This document shows positions 7,526 to 14,875 of a stretch of DNA of 30,208 nucleotides, in pieces. The DNA is from UBA7960 sp964348755 (lineage in GTDB: Bacteria; Bacteroidota; Bacteroidia; Bacteroidales; UBA7960), in contig CAYGDW010000030.1 in the NCBI GenBank assembly GCA_964348755.1, forward strand, positions 1 through 30,208, read 5' to 3'. The notes under the pieces were generated by a model. The model did not search any database. It was not told the origin of the DNA and saw nothing but the letters and a program-made list of their open reading frames with translations. The translations under genes and the position numbers were made by a program. Positions within the stretch are counted from its first letter, which is position 1. Each line of letters begins with the position of its first letter.

Positions 7526-9049
7526 TTAATGTTTAAAATGCCTTTGGCCGGTGAAAACCATTGCCATACCCGACATATTGCAAAAGTCGATAGATTCATG
7601 GTCTCTCACTGAGCCTCCGGGCTGAATTACATATGTGACTCCGACATTGTGAGCTATTTCAACACAATCGGCAAACGGGAAAAAAGCATCAGATGCCATT
7701 ACCGCCCCATTTAGATCGTGCTTAAATTCGTTGGCTTTTCGTATGGCCTGATTCAGGGCATCAACCCGCGAGGTCTGTCCGGCGCCCATACCAATAAGCT
7801 TTTGGTCTTTAACAAGGGCTATTGCGTTCGACTTTAAATGCTTTACAATTATATTGGCAAACCTGAGGTCGTCAAGCCCGGCATGCGTCGGGTGTTTTAC
7901 AGTTACGGTCTGCCAGCTTTCATTCCTGGCTTCTGCCTGGTCGGCATTTTGACAAAGCACTCCTGTGAGGGCCGACCGAAACTGAGAAGCAGTAGTCAAT
8001 GGTTTCAGCTGCCTGAGCAATATCCGGTTTTTCTTTTGCATAAGTATTTCAAGGCTTTCAGCCTCATACCCTGGAGCAATCAGCACTTCAAAAAACAGTT
8101 CATTGATAGAATACGCAATTTCAGGGGTAATGTTTCGATTGGCAATTAAAATACCCCCAAAAGCCGAAACCGTGTCGCCCGAAAGGGCATGGATCCAGGC
8201 TTCTTCAATGTGGGGCCGGCTTGCCACCCCGCAGGCATTGGTATGCTTTATAATGGCAAAAGTAGGCTCCGAAAACTCGACCATAAGATTTAAGGCAGCA
8301 TCCACATCGAGCAGGTTATTGTATGAAAGGGCTTTCCCGCTGAGTTGCTCAAACACTTCATTTATGTTCCCAAAAAATTGCCCTTTTTGATGAGGATTTT
8401 CGCCATAACGCAAAGGTATTGCCTTTCTGATGCTTTTCTTAAAAGAGTTGAAATATCCCTGGTTAAGGTAGTCAAAAATGGCCGTATCGTAGTTCGAGGT
8501 AACATCAAATGCTGCTGCGGCCAGGCGCCGCCGTTCTTCAAGGCACGTTTTGCCATTGCTGGCTGCCAGCAAATCAGCCCCCTCATCAAAAAACTCTGAC
8601 GAAGGCAAAACAAGCAAATCAAAAAAGTTTTTGGCTGCAGCCCTAATGAGCGAAACCCCGCCAATGTCAATTTTTTCGATAATGTCTTCGTGGCTTGCGC
8701 CACAAGCCAGGGAGTCTTCAAAAGGGTAAAGGTCAATGGCCACAAGGTCGAATGCTGCAATATTGAATTCGCTAAGCTGGTAAAGATCTGAAGGATTATT
8801 GCTGCGAGCCAGAATTCCCCCAAAGACAGCAGGGTGCAGAGTTTTTACCCTACCACCAAGTATTGAGGGGTAGCTGGTTATGCTTTCGATTGCTTTGGCT
8901 TCTATGCCGAGCGAATGAATATAATCGAGTGTGCCTCCTGTCGAAACAATCTCGACCCCAAGGTGGCTCAATGTTCCAACAAGCTTGCGAGAAGTATCTT
9001 TGCAATACACCGAAACCAGCGCACGGCGCACGGTTCTCAATTCTGTCAT
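7526..9049 (-). CDS. purH: Bifunctional AICAR transformylase / IMP cyclohydrolase PurH
   Basis: The 507-residue protein carries out the last two steps of purine synthesis: formyl transfer from 10-formyl-tetrahydrofolate to AICAR, then ring closure to IMP. The N-terminal cyclohydrolase domain shows GGRVKTLHPAVFGGILARS (Lys69 in the conserved KTLHP). The transformylase domain shows RYGENPHQKG at about 214-223 and the catalytic KHTN motif at 268-271 followed by ACGVA. Length matches the family. It is the first gene of the purH-mreBCD run and is divergent from the YitT gene. PurH and the downstream metF both draw on one-carbon folate, but they are far apart and show no sign of shared control. Confidence 0.98.
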   Translation of the reverse strand: MTELRTVRRALVSVYCKDTSRKLVGTLSHLGVEIVSTGGTLDYIHSLGIEAKAIESITSYPSILGGRVKTLHPAVFGGILARSNNPSDLYQLSEFNIAAFDLVAIDLYPFEDSLACGASHEDIIEKIDIGGVSLIRAAAKNFFDLLVLPSSEFFDEGADLLAASNGKTCLEERRRLAAAAFDVTSNYDTAIFDYLNQGYFNSFKKSIRKAIPLRYGENPHQKGQFFGNINEVFEQLSGKALSYNNLLDVDAALNLMVEFSEPTFAIIKHTNACGVASRPHIEEAWIHALSGDTVSAFGGILIANRNITPEIAYSINELFFEVLIAPGYEAESLEILMQKKNRILLRQLKPLTTASQFRSALTGVLCQNADQAEARNESWQTVTVKHPTHAGLDDLRFANIIVKHLKSNAIALVKDQKLIGMGAGQTSRVDALNQAIRKANEFKHDLNGAVMASDAFFPFADCVEIAHNVGVTYVIQPGGSVRDHESIDFCNMSGMAMVFTGQRHFKH

Positions 9050-9077
9050 AATGCTGAAAAGGGATGATTATTCTGCT

Positions 9078-9085
9078 TACCTTTG
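9078..9085 (+). promoter_or_regulatory. Candidate -7 promoter box for the YitT gene
   Basis: The sequence TACCTTTG matches TAnnTTTG exactly, in the purH/YitT divergent gap. It puts the transcript start near 9092 and the ATG at 9128 about 36 bases later. A possible TTG start at 9083 falls inside the box, which argues against that start. No clear -33 TTTG is seen. Confidence 0.5.
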
Positions 9086-9127
9086 CCCCCGAAAAATTGG
9101 CACGAAGTTAATTTAAATTTTCGTCAA

Positions 9128-10021
9128 ATGACTTTTGTATCCAAAGAAAAAATCTTCTCGCGTAAGTGGTTTACCTCTTACTCACTGATTACTTTAGGGT
9201 CGGTAATTATGGCGGTTGGTTATGTGTTTTTTATAGCTCCGCATAAGATTGTACCAGGCGGAGTTTATGGAATTGGCATCGTGCTGAACCACCTGTTAGG
9301 CATTCCGGTAGGTCTTACAGGTTTGGCTTTTAATATACCGCTTACTATAATTGGTATCAGGATTTTAGGGCCTCGTTTTGGCATAAAAACCATTGTGGGT
9401 TTCGTTTTGGCTTCAATTTTTATCGATGGTCTGACCCTGTTGTGGGGAAGCACCCCCCTGGTTCCTGAAGACATACTGCTTTCGAGTATTTTTGGCGGTG
9501 CACTCATTGGATTTGGGCTAGGCCTTATTTTCAAGTCGAAGGCCACTTCGGGCGGATCAACAATTGTTGCCATGATTATGAGTAAGTTTACCAAAATACC
9601 CATTGGGCAAACTCTCGTGATTGTTGACTCGGTGATTGTGCTGGTTGGCCTAGTTGCATTTGGCGACTGGACGATTCCCCTCTACTCGTGGATAGCAATA
9701 TATATTACCGGAAAAGTTATCGATGTGGTTCTACAAGGTGTATCATACGAAAAAACTCTATTTATAATAAGCGATAAGTACAAAGAGATATCAGAAAAAA
9801 TATTGTATGACCTTAACCGTGGTGGAACATTTCTGGAAGGCAAAGGAATGTATAATCAGGACGAAAAAAAGGTTATTTTCGTAAACGTGAGTCGCCGCGA
9901 AATGGCAATTCTGCAAGAATTTATCCACGAAATTGACCCCGATGCATTTGTTACGGTAATTGATGCTTCCGAAATACTTGGCAAGGGGTTCAAATCGCTC
10001 AATGAGAAGATTACAGGCTAA
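9128..10021 (+). CDS. YitT family membrane protein (DUF161/DUF2179)
   Basis: From the ATG at 9128 the protein has 297 residues. It has about five or six hydrophobic segments (such as SLITLGSVIMAVGYVFFIA, GFVLASIFIDGLTLLW, GGALIGFGLGLIF) with the family's early motif APHKIVPGGVYGIGIVLNHL and the SGGSTIVAMIMSKFTKIPIG stretch. The C-terminal soluble domain (EKTLFIISDKYKEISEKILYDLNRGGTFLEG to the end) is DUF2179. These proteins sit in the inner membrane; transport substrate and role are not established. The reading frame extends upstream to a TTG at 9083, but that codon lies in the promoter box, so ATG 9128 is preferred. It is convergent with the cytochrome gene. Confidence 0.92.
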   Translation: MTFVSKEKIFSRKWFTSYSLITLGSVIMAVGYVFFIAPHKIVPGGVYGIGIVLNHLLGIPVGLTGLAFNIPLTIIGIRILGPRFGIKTIVGFVLASIFIDGLTLLWGSTPLVPEDILLSSIFGGALIGFGLGLIFKSKATSGGSTIVAMIMSKFTKIPIGQTLVIVDSVIVLVGLVAFGDWTIPLYSWIAIYITGKVIDVVLQGVSYEKTLFIISDKYKEISEKILYDLNRGGTFLEGKGMYNQDEKKVIFVNVSRREMAILQEFIHEIDPDAFVTVIDASEILGKGFKSLNEKITG

Positions 10022-10054
10022 TGCCTGTATGTTTTTTTACCCTGTTTAAACATT

Positions 10055-12223
10055 TTACTTTTGAGGCCTGCTGAAAGGCGTATCGCTTAGCAGGGTATTG
10101 TACATCATATCAAAAGTACCCCCTTTGGTAATGTGTCCGGCGGCCCTGTTAAATTCTGCTCCAACGGGGTTGCCACCTGCATCAACAGGTTGTCCGTCTT
10201 CATTTACTGCCACCAGGCCTGTGGGGGTTTTACCCACGCCATCAGTGCCCCAGGGGCGGCTTGTTATTACCTCACCAAGCGCAATTGCAGTTCCTTCGGC
10301 CGAAACTACCTCGCCATCCGAGCGAAAAGTAAATGGGACATGCGAGCTGCCGGTGCCAAAAACATCCTTTCCCAGGTTAAAACTCTGGTCGAGCACAATG
10401 CGCCTGTATAGGGCTATATTGGTTTTCATGGTGGTTTCAGTAGGGTAAAAAACAGAACCCTTGATAAACCATTGGCCATAATTATTATTGTAGTAAAGGT
10501 AAGCGGCCTCATTGGCATAATGGCGCATGAGCTTCTGCCGCTCTAACAATCGGGATCTTCTTTGGGTTCGGGGCATAAATTTGAGCAGTTCATCGTTGAG
10601 CAGTTCTTCAACCGGATATTTGAGCTTCAGTTTGTCGGCTAAAGCCATTGAGGAGGCATACTGCAAAAGATCCTTCCTAATTTCGTCAGGCATTACCCCA
10701 TAAAGGTCGGCTCCAGCCACAGTATAAAAAAAATAACCCAGTTCGCCCATGCCGCTTTGTGCATGAAGGTAATCGTTGAGCCACGAAAATTGCGGTGTGG
10801 TAGCATTGTAGCTTCCGTAATTCATATCAGCCCATCCTTTTTCGCCCGGCAGCTTTCGCTGAAAAGACCACACTGCATCGACCGTATTGCCCACATTGCC
10901 ATGACAGCCCACGCACTGGGCAAGCTCTTCGGTAGTTTGCGGACGAAGGTTACCGAATCGGTCTTCGATGTATGCAGCTAGAATCCATCCCGCTCCATTT
11001 TCGACCCAACCCTGGCCTTCATTGCCTACAAACTCTGCATGGGGGCGGGGTACAGAATTCTCGTCAGCAGGCGCTATGTCATCAAGGGTTACCTCCTTCC
11101 ACTTATACATATAGCGAATCTCTTTCACTCGCTTGGAACGGGTACCCGGAAACTCATAATCCTTTTCAGCATTTCCTCTCACGCCATCAATCTGCAAACC
11201 CATTTGGCCATCGGCAGCCAGGTCAACATAATGCAAAGGGTGGGCAAACTCAGTTCCGACAGGATAAAAGCCTTTATTGACCTTTATTCCTGATGCATCG
11301 CCAAAATAAAACTGTTCCTGAGGCCTTTGATTTTTAATGTTTCGCTCAAGCAACCCAAGGTTTTTTTTATATATATCAATGTTGAATTGTCCCTTCGAAG
11401 ACATAAATTCCTTGGGAAGCCTGATATAAATTCCCGAGACACTGCCTGAAAGCGGGGTAAAGATGGTATAAGGAAAGAAGTTAATGGCGCGCCAACCAGT
11501 GTATTCTTCTTGTTGGTTTCGCACAAAACCGTCGGGGTCAATATACCCATGGGTTCCGCTTCCGGTAGGGTCTATGGCTTTGTATGGAAACAGGTGGCCA
11601 GGATTTATCGCGGGAAACATAATCCATTTGTTGTCAGCTTCCTGAAGATTTACCCACTCTGTACTGCCATTGGCCCTTGCTAAGGCAAAGGTTGCACGCC
11701 AATTGTCGTGCCTTACATAGCCAACATCCCCGGCTAGGGGCAGTTCAATTCCTTCGGCTCCGAGGCGTTTTTCAATCTCCTGGGGTAAGATTATATTTCG
11801 CCAAAGTATGCTGTTAAGGTTGGGCGTTGGGAAACTGTAAAGAATCTGGTCTTCGCCAATGTTAAAAGCATTTCCGTGGCGGGCCATTGTTAGGTAATTT
11901 GTATGGCAATATTTGCATGCATTTTGGGTGCCATAGCCAGTCTCAATCCAGCATTGAGCAGGAATGTTTGGCTCAGGGTTAAAACTGGGCTTATATTCAG
12001 CGCCGGCAATTTCTCTGAAGTTGGCAGGCCCGCGACCCATGAGCCAGTATTTGGCGCTGATCACGTCGGCCTTTAGTCCCAGTACTGCCAATTGAGCCAC
12101 TACTTCGTTTTCGGGTTCAGCTTTGCGTCCGCACATTGAAAAAACCACTATGGCCGTCCCAAACAAAATGGCCAGCCGCCATGGTTCCAGTAAAATCCTG
12201 CAAAATTTTTTCCTGATCCTCAT
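10055..12223 (-). CDS. Di-haem c-type cytochrome lipoprotein, function unknown
   Basis: The 722-residue protein starts with a lipoprotein signal (LAILFGTAIVVFSMCGRK, lipid Cys31) and has two CxxCH haem c motifs: CKYCH at 103-107 and CVGCH at 437-441. It should be a periplasmic or surface membrane-anchored electron carrier or redox enzyme. Between the haem sites is a long region with no motif I can name, rich in Trp, Tyr and Gly, with several HxY and PxxxPH patches that could ligate metal. I do not recognise a named family. It does not match the usual bacterial cytochrome c peroxidase size (about 350 residues). It stands alone: its neighbours are not cytochrome-maturation genes. A -7 box lies about 37 bases before the ATG. 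Confidence 0.8.
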   Translation of the reverse strand: MRIRKKFCRILLEPWRLAILFGTAIVVFSMCGRKAEPENEVVAQLAVLGLKADVISAKYWLMGRGPANFREIAGAEYKPSFNPEPNIPAQCWIETGYGTQNACKYCHTNYLTMARHGNAFNIGEDQILYSFPTPNLNSILWRNIILPQEIEKRLGAEGIELPLAGDVGYVRHDNWRATFALARANGSTEWVNLQEADNKWIMFPAINPGHLFPYKAIDPTGSGTHGYIDPDGFVRNQQEEYTGWRAINFFPYTIFTPLSGSVSGIYIRLPKEFMSSKGQFNIDIYKKNLGLLERNIKNQRPQEQFYFGDASGIKVNKGFYPVGTEFAHPLHYVDLAADGQMGLQIDGVRGNAEKDYEFPGTRSKRVKEIRYMYKWKEVTLDDIAPADENSVPRPHAEFVGNEGQGWVENGAGWILAAYIEDRFGNLRPQTTEELAQCVGCHGNVGNTVDAVWSFQRKLPGEKGWADMNYGSYNATTPQFSWLNDYLHAQSGMGELGYFFYTVAGADLYGVMPDEIRKDLLQYASSMALADKLKLKYPVEELLNDELLKFMPRTQRRSRLLERQKLMRHYANEAAYLYYNNNYGQWFIKGSVFYPTETTMKTNIALYRRIVLDQSFNLGKDVFGTGSSHVPFTFRSDGEVVSAEGTAIALGEVITSRPWGTDGVGKTPTGLVAVNEDGQPVDAGGNPVGAEFNRAAGHITKGGTFDMMYNTLLSDTPFSRPQK

Positions 12224-12259
12224 GCCCTTTTGATTTGATGGTTTTCATGTTACCGCCAC

Positions 12260-12267
12260 CAAATATA
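12260..12267 (-). promoter_or_regulatory. Candidate -7 promoter box for the cytochrome gene
   Basis: The minus strand reads TATATTTG (TAnnTTTG), about 37 bases before the ATG at 12223, leaving a leader of roughly 30 bases. A weak ATTG lies 21 bases upstream as a possible -33 element. Confidence 0.5.
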
Positions 12268-12348
12268 AGATTTAATGACATTTTGGCCCAATAAAAAGAG
12301 AACCATTTCCACCTTAAAGAAATACTTGAAATAGGATAACATTGTGAA

Positions 12349-12483
12349 GCCCGAGAAAGGAAGCTAAGGTTAAACAGAAACCGCGAAAGCTTTTGCGATT
12401 GGAGGTCCGATACAGTATCTGCTTACCAACAGGCCCGAAGCAATTTTAATCCTTTTCCCGCCCTGAGCGGGCAAGTTTTTTTT
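12349..12483 (+). ncRNA. Candidate structured small RNA, identity unknown
   Basis: This roughly 135-base stretch lies in a 271-base gap between two minus-strand genes, yet ends in an intrinsic terminator that points to the plus strand. A near-match to the -7 box (TAACATTG at 12337-12344) would start transcription at about 12350. The candidate RNA can fold on itself: aaggttaaa near 12374 pairs with ttttaatcctt near 12444 with one bulge; gctt pairs with aagc and ttgg with ccaa further in; cgcgaaagcttttgcg makes a local hairpin with G-U pairs; and gcccg at the 5' end can pair with cgggc at the 3' end. No ORF of note lies in it on this strand. The shape (long bulged hairpin) would suit a 6S-type RNA, but I see no decisive motif, and it lacks SRP RNA or RNase P signatures. 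Confidence 0.4.
12457..12483 (+). terminator. Intrinsic terminator, plus strand
   Basis: Stem cccgc (12457-12461) and gcggg (12467-12471) with a 5-base loop is followed after four bases by eight T (12476-12483). On the minus strand the bases after the hairpin are A-rich, so it works for plus-strand transcription, where no protein gene precedes it. Confidence 0.65.
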
Positions 12484-12494
12484 ATGTAATACTA

Positions 12495-12746
12495 TTACTG
12501 TATAACCTCAGCAAGGTTTACCACATAGTAATTTCGGTGCATTTTGGCGCATCTGGGGCAGGTGGTGTACCAGGTGTATTGCTCGCCGGTTTTTAAGGTT
12601 TTACCAGCAGTGAATTTTGCAAATTCCTGCTTCCATATTACTTTGTCCTTGAAGGGGCCTTCATACACCTTGCTGATGTAGTTGCCGCTGAGCAAAACAT
12701 TTTCGGCGCTATGCACTTCGCGGTCAACTGCAAGGTACTGTTCCAT
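12495..12746 (-). CDS. Small conserved-type protein, probably a 3' fragment of a damaged gene
   Basis: The 83-residue ORF begins MEQYLAVDREVHSAENVLLSG and contains YISKVYEGPFKDK and a CPRC pair (TTCPRCAKMHRNYYVVNLAEV) that could bind metal. I recall, unchecked, similar short bacterial proteins of unknown function whose similarity starts earlier, in a KFPDY-like stretch. Here the same frame continues upstream as FLSDHNSKWN and, past a TAA, as EAPGAKFPDY, which also looks like coding sequence. No good ribosome site precedes ATG 12746, while a perfect GGAGG lies before ATG 12832 in another frame. So this may be only the C-terminal part of a gene broken by a frameshift and a stop (or by sequence errors). 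No signal peptide is seen. Confidence 0.55.
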   Translation of the reverse strand: MEQYLAVDREVHSAENVLLSGNYISKVYEGPFKDKVIWKQEFAKFTAGKTLKTGEQYTWYTTCPRCAKMHRNYYVVNLAEVIQ

Positions 12747-12832
12747 ATTCCATTTGGAATTATGGTCAGAAAGGAATTAGTAGTCGGGAAACTTAGCACC
12801 CGGGGCCTCTGCTTTTTTTGGAGCCGCTTCAT
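12747..12832 (-). pseudogene. Probable disrupted 5' end of the 12495-12746 gene
   Basis: GGAGG followed by CACA and ATG (12832) is the best ribosome site in this area. The ATG frame reads MKRLQKK up to a run of seven A; a one-base shift there leads into AEAPGAKFPDY, then TAA, then FLSDHNSKWN and the 83-residue ORF. Two lesions (an indel in the A run and the stop) separate the strong start from the conserved-looking body. Damage in a homopolymer could equally be an assembly error. Confidence 0.4.
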
Positions 12833-12877
12833 TGTGCCTCCAAAATTTAAAAGTCAATAAAAAATGTAAAACCCCTT

Positions 12878-12916
12878 CCACGAATAAATTTTTATCTATC
12901 CCCACAAATAAATTTT
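12878..12916. repeat. Short imperfect direct repeat, period 24
   Basis: ccacgaataaatttt (12878-12892) recurs as ccacaaataaatttt (12902-12916), 14 of 15 identical. A looser third copy (cataaataaattct) is at 13023. They lie in the 257-base gap (12833-13089) that otherwise holds only AT-rich sequence and a small aaggatttaatcctg hairpin; no gene is visible there. Confidence 0.45.
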
Positions 12917-13089
12917 GACTTACCACCTGCCTGAATCAATTAAAGCACAGTAATCGGATACAGGGTTTTTATCATTCATGGTTACAAGGATTTAATCCTG
13001 ATAAATTTACAAGTATTCCTGGCATAAATAAATTCTATAAAACAAGCAATATATTCCCCATACATGGCCCTCCTAAAAAATTTGAACTA

Positions 13090-14187
13090 TTACAGAACCT
13101 GTACCAGATCGAACATTACCGGAGTCTCACTTTCTTTGAGCTTGTCGAATACTGACATATCTTTAGCAAAAAGATGCATTTCGCTTTTTACCGCAACACC
13201 TACAAATTTTTTAACCAGGTTGAATACCGGATCCTTTTCCTGAGCATACAGCGTAATCATTGTGTAGTTGGCCCCTAAATGCTGATTATTGACCTTTCGG
13301 AAAAGTTGTTCGAGAGCTTCGGGGCAATTGTCGTGGGCATACAAAACCAATGAAAGCTGTCTGAGGGGTTGGTTAAGCCTGATTGGATATGGGGTTTTCA
13401 TAAATATAGATAAAATCCGCATAAGGCTGGCAACAATTTTTATAGGCAGGTTGAGTTTAAGCACTTGATAACTTTTGTAAAGGTGCTCGTCCCAGGCTGC
13501 TGTAACAGCTTTAATTTTACCATTCTCTCTGGCAACAAGAAATGCATCGAGCGTAAGCCCCTCTATTGAATTTATCATGTGGTGAAAGCTTTCAAGGGAT
13601 ATATCAGGAGCAATTCTGAATGCTTTTGCATACTGGTTGTATAGGGCAATCAATTCAGGCATATCGTCAACGGTGGGTTTTTCAATTACAAACCGGTTGC
13701 TGATTTTCAATTTATAAAGGGGCAAAATATTGTGTACCCTGTTGTCGCCCAGATAAAAAGCCGGTGGCAGCCCTCCCCTTCCCTGAGTAAAAACCAGCGG
13801 GCGTTTGTTATCTTTCAGGAAGTTTGCGATAACCATATCGGCATCAGATTGCTTAAGGTAATCTACAGCGGTTTTTACCAGTTTAAAAGCTGTAATGCCG
13901 CTCCGGTGATCATTATCGACTCTTAGGTCGAGCATATATCCAATCTTGCAGAGCTTATCAACCACCATCGCTTTAAAGTGAATAACACCCACAAGCCCCA
14001 CAATCTGGTCATCCTTGCATGCTACAAAATGCCAGGCTTCTGGGTCTGTAATCCTGTGTAATGTATTGAAGCGGGGAGTTCGGTTAACAAAAAAAGTAAT
14101 CATTCCTTCCTGGGGGCACCTTTGAGCCAGTTGAAGAATATTTTCGTTGTCGGCTTCCTGGGCAAGGCGAATCTCAATTGCACTCAT
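13090..14187 (-). CDS. GNAT-family N-acetyltransferase, probably two-domain
   Basis: The 365-residue soluble protein opens with a GNAT-style strand-helix start (IEIRLAQEADNENILQLAQRC). Residues about 72-100 (WHFVACKDDQIVGLVGVIHFKAM, then CKIGYMLDLRVDNDHRSGITAFKLVKTAVDYLK) look like strands beta 3-4 and the acetyl-CoA loop, with R/NDHRSGIT in place of the usual R/Q-x-x-G-x-G/A. A second similar unit seems to begin near residue 185 (FVIEKPTVDDMPELIALYNQY, then LDAFLVARENGKIKAVTAAWD). Substrate is unknown; no neighbour suggests one. It has no signal peptide. A -7 box lies about 90 bases upstream. The tRNA-Asp gene is next on the same strand but has its own terminator. Confidence 0.72.
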   Translation of the reverse strand: MSAIEIRLAQEADNENILQLAQRCPQEGMITFFVNRTPRFNTLHRITDPEAWHFVACKDDQIVGLVGVIHFKAMVVDKLCKIGYMLDLRVDNDHRSGITAFKLVKTAVDYLKQSDADMVIANFLKDNKRPLVFTQGRGGLPPAFYLGDNRVHNILPLYKLKISNRFVIEKPTVDDMPELIALYNQYAKAFRIAPDISLESFHHMINSIEGLTLDAFLVARENGKIKAVTAAWDEHLYKSYQVLKLNLPIKIVASLMRILSIFMKTPYPIRLNQPLRQLSLVLYAHDNCPEALEQLFRKVNNQHLGANYTMITLYAQEKDPVFNLVKKFVGVAVKSEMHLFAKDMSVFDKLKESETPVMFDLVQVL

Positions 14188-14275
14188 GCGGGAAATTTTA
14201 AGGTTGGTATTTCGCTTCTTTCATATTTAAAACCTGTGCCTCAACACATTAAGCCAACCGCGAAAGGCAGGCGAG

Positions 14276-14283
14276 CAAATATA
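14276..14283 (-). promoter_or_regulatory. Candidate -7 promoter box for the GNAT gene
   Basis: The minus strand reads TATATTTG (TAnnTTTG) between the tRNA terminator and the GNAT gene. It would give a leader of about 80 bases. No well-placed -33 element is visible. Confidence 0.4.
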
Positions 14284-14372
14284 GGCAATTTAATCAATTT
14301 GCTTGAAAGAAAAACCACAATATGCGGAATCAAAATTGACGGGGAAAGGTTGATTTGACAGGTACGGGCAAT

Positions 14373-14402
14373 AAAAAAGGCTGATCAAAATTGACCAACC
14401 TT
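14373..14402 (-). terminator. Intrinsic terminator of tRNA-Asp
   Basis: Directly after the tRNA, the minus strand forms an 11-bp stem with two G-U pairs (14402-14392 with 14387-14377), a four-base loop and then six T. It is well placed to end the tRNA transcript and separate it from the GNAT gene. Confidence 0.8.
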
Positions 14403-14408
14403 AATGTG

Positions 14409-14482
14409 CGGTCCGGACGGGACTCGAACCCGCGACCCCATGCGTGACAGGCATGTATTCTAACCAACTGAACTACCGGACC
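14409..14482 (-). tRNA. tRNA-Asp (anticodon GTC)
   Basis: The minus strand gives a full cloverleaf: acceptor GGTCCGG/CCGGACC, D-loop with AGTTGGTTAG, anticodon stem ATGCC/GGCAT-like around CCTGTCACG with anticodon GTC, and T-arm GCGGGTTCGAGTCCCGT. The discriminator is G, as expected for tRNA-Asp. CCA is not encoded. It has its own promoter and terminator, so it is a single-gene transcript. Confidence 0.96.
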
Positions 14483-14521
14483 AATATCTTCTGAGCGTTG
14501 CTAGCCTTTAGAAAAGCGTTG

Positions 14522-14552
14522 CAAAGATAGTACAGATTTTTAAATCTGCAAA
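14522..14552 (-). promoter_or_regulatory. Promoter of tRNA-Asp
   Basis: On the minus strand, TTTG (14552-14549), a 19-base spacer and TATCTTTG (14529-14522) match both elements of the Bacteroidota consensus (TTTG, N about 19, TAnnTTTG). This is the best promoter in the window. The spacer is itself an inverted repeat: cagattt, two bases, aaatctg (14533-14548). Confidence 0.75.
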
Positions 14553-14591
14553 TGTTTTGATTATTTTTCAGAATTGTCCGATAAAAAAATT

Positions 14592-14784
14592 GGCAATCAG
14601 TAGGCCCGCNNNNNNNNNNNNNNNNNNNNNNNNNNNNNNNNNNNNNNNNNNNNNNNNNNNNNNNNNNNNNNNNNNNNNNNNNNNNNNNNNNNNNNNNNNN
14701 NNNNNNNNNACGGCACGGCAATCAGTAGGCCCGCACGGCACGGCAATCAGTAGGCCCGCACGGCACGGCAATCAGTAGGCCCGC
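14592..14784. repeat. 25-bp tandem array (REP-like), interrupted by assembly gap
   Basis: A partial unit (14592-14609) stands left of the gap; three full, identical 25-bp units follow it (14710-14734, 14735-14759, 14760-14784). Each unit holds the 19-base half-site aatcagtaggcccgcacgg, spread across unit borders, plus six more bases. Identical units explain why the assembly failed here, so the true copy number is unknown. No unique spacers separate the units, so this is not a CRISPR. The array sits beside a REP-associated transposase gene. Confidence 0.9.
14610..14709. other. Assembly gap (100 N)
   Basis: Exactly 100 N within the tandem array. The round number is a placeholder for a gap of unknown length. 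ORFs that read through it have no meaning. Confidence 0.98.
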
Positions 14785-14807
14785 ACGGCCGTGCGGGCCT
14801 ACTGATT
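14770..14807. repeat. Perfect 38-bp palindrome at the array end
   Basis: The half-site aatcagtaggcccgcacgg (14770-14788) is followed at once by its exact reverse complement (14789-14807). So the last array unit is met by an inverted copy, 68 bases before the transposase ATG. Such a cruciform or single-strand hairpin is the kind of site that Y1 REP transposases bind and cut. Confidence 0.95.
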
Positions 14808-14875
14808 AAATCCCAACAAAATCGAAAATTTTCCCAAAAATTTAATAAATTTGATTTCATCCCGAACCATTTTTT

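Noticed and set aside
9083..9127. TTG start for the YitT gene
   Set aside because: The codon lies inside the -7 promoter box, so it would not be in the transcript.
12349..12483. SRP RNA, RNase P RNA, tmRNA or a cobalamin/TPP riboswitch at this place
   Set aside because: The core motifs of these families are absent; only a generic structured RNA can be supported.
14473..14778. Frames that cross the 100-N gap
   Set aside because: They read through unknown bases and repeat units; no meaning.
14592..14807. CRISPR array
   Set aside because: Units are contiguous 25-bp repeats without unique spacers, and no cas genes are nearby; the transposase explains the repeats better.
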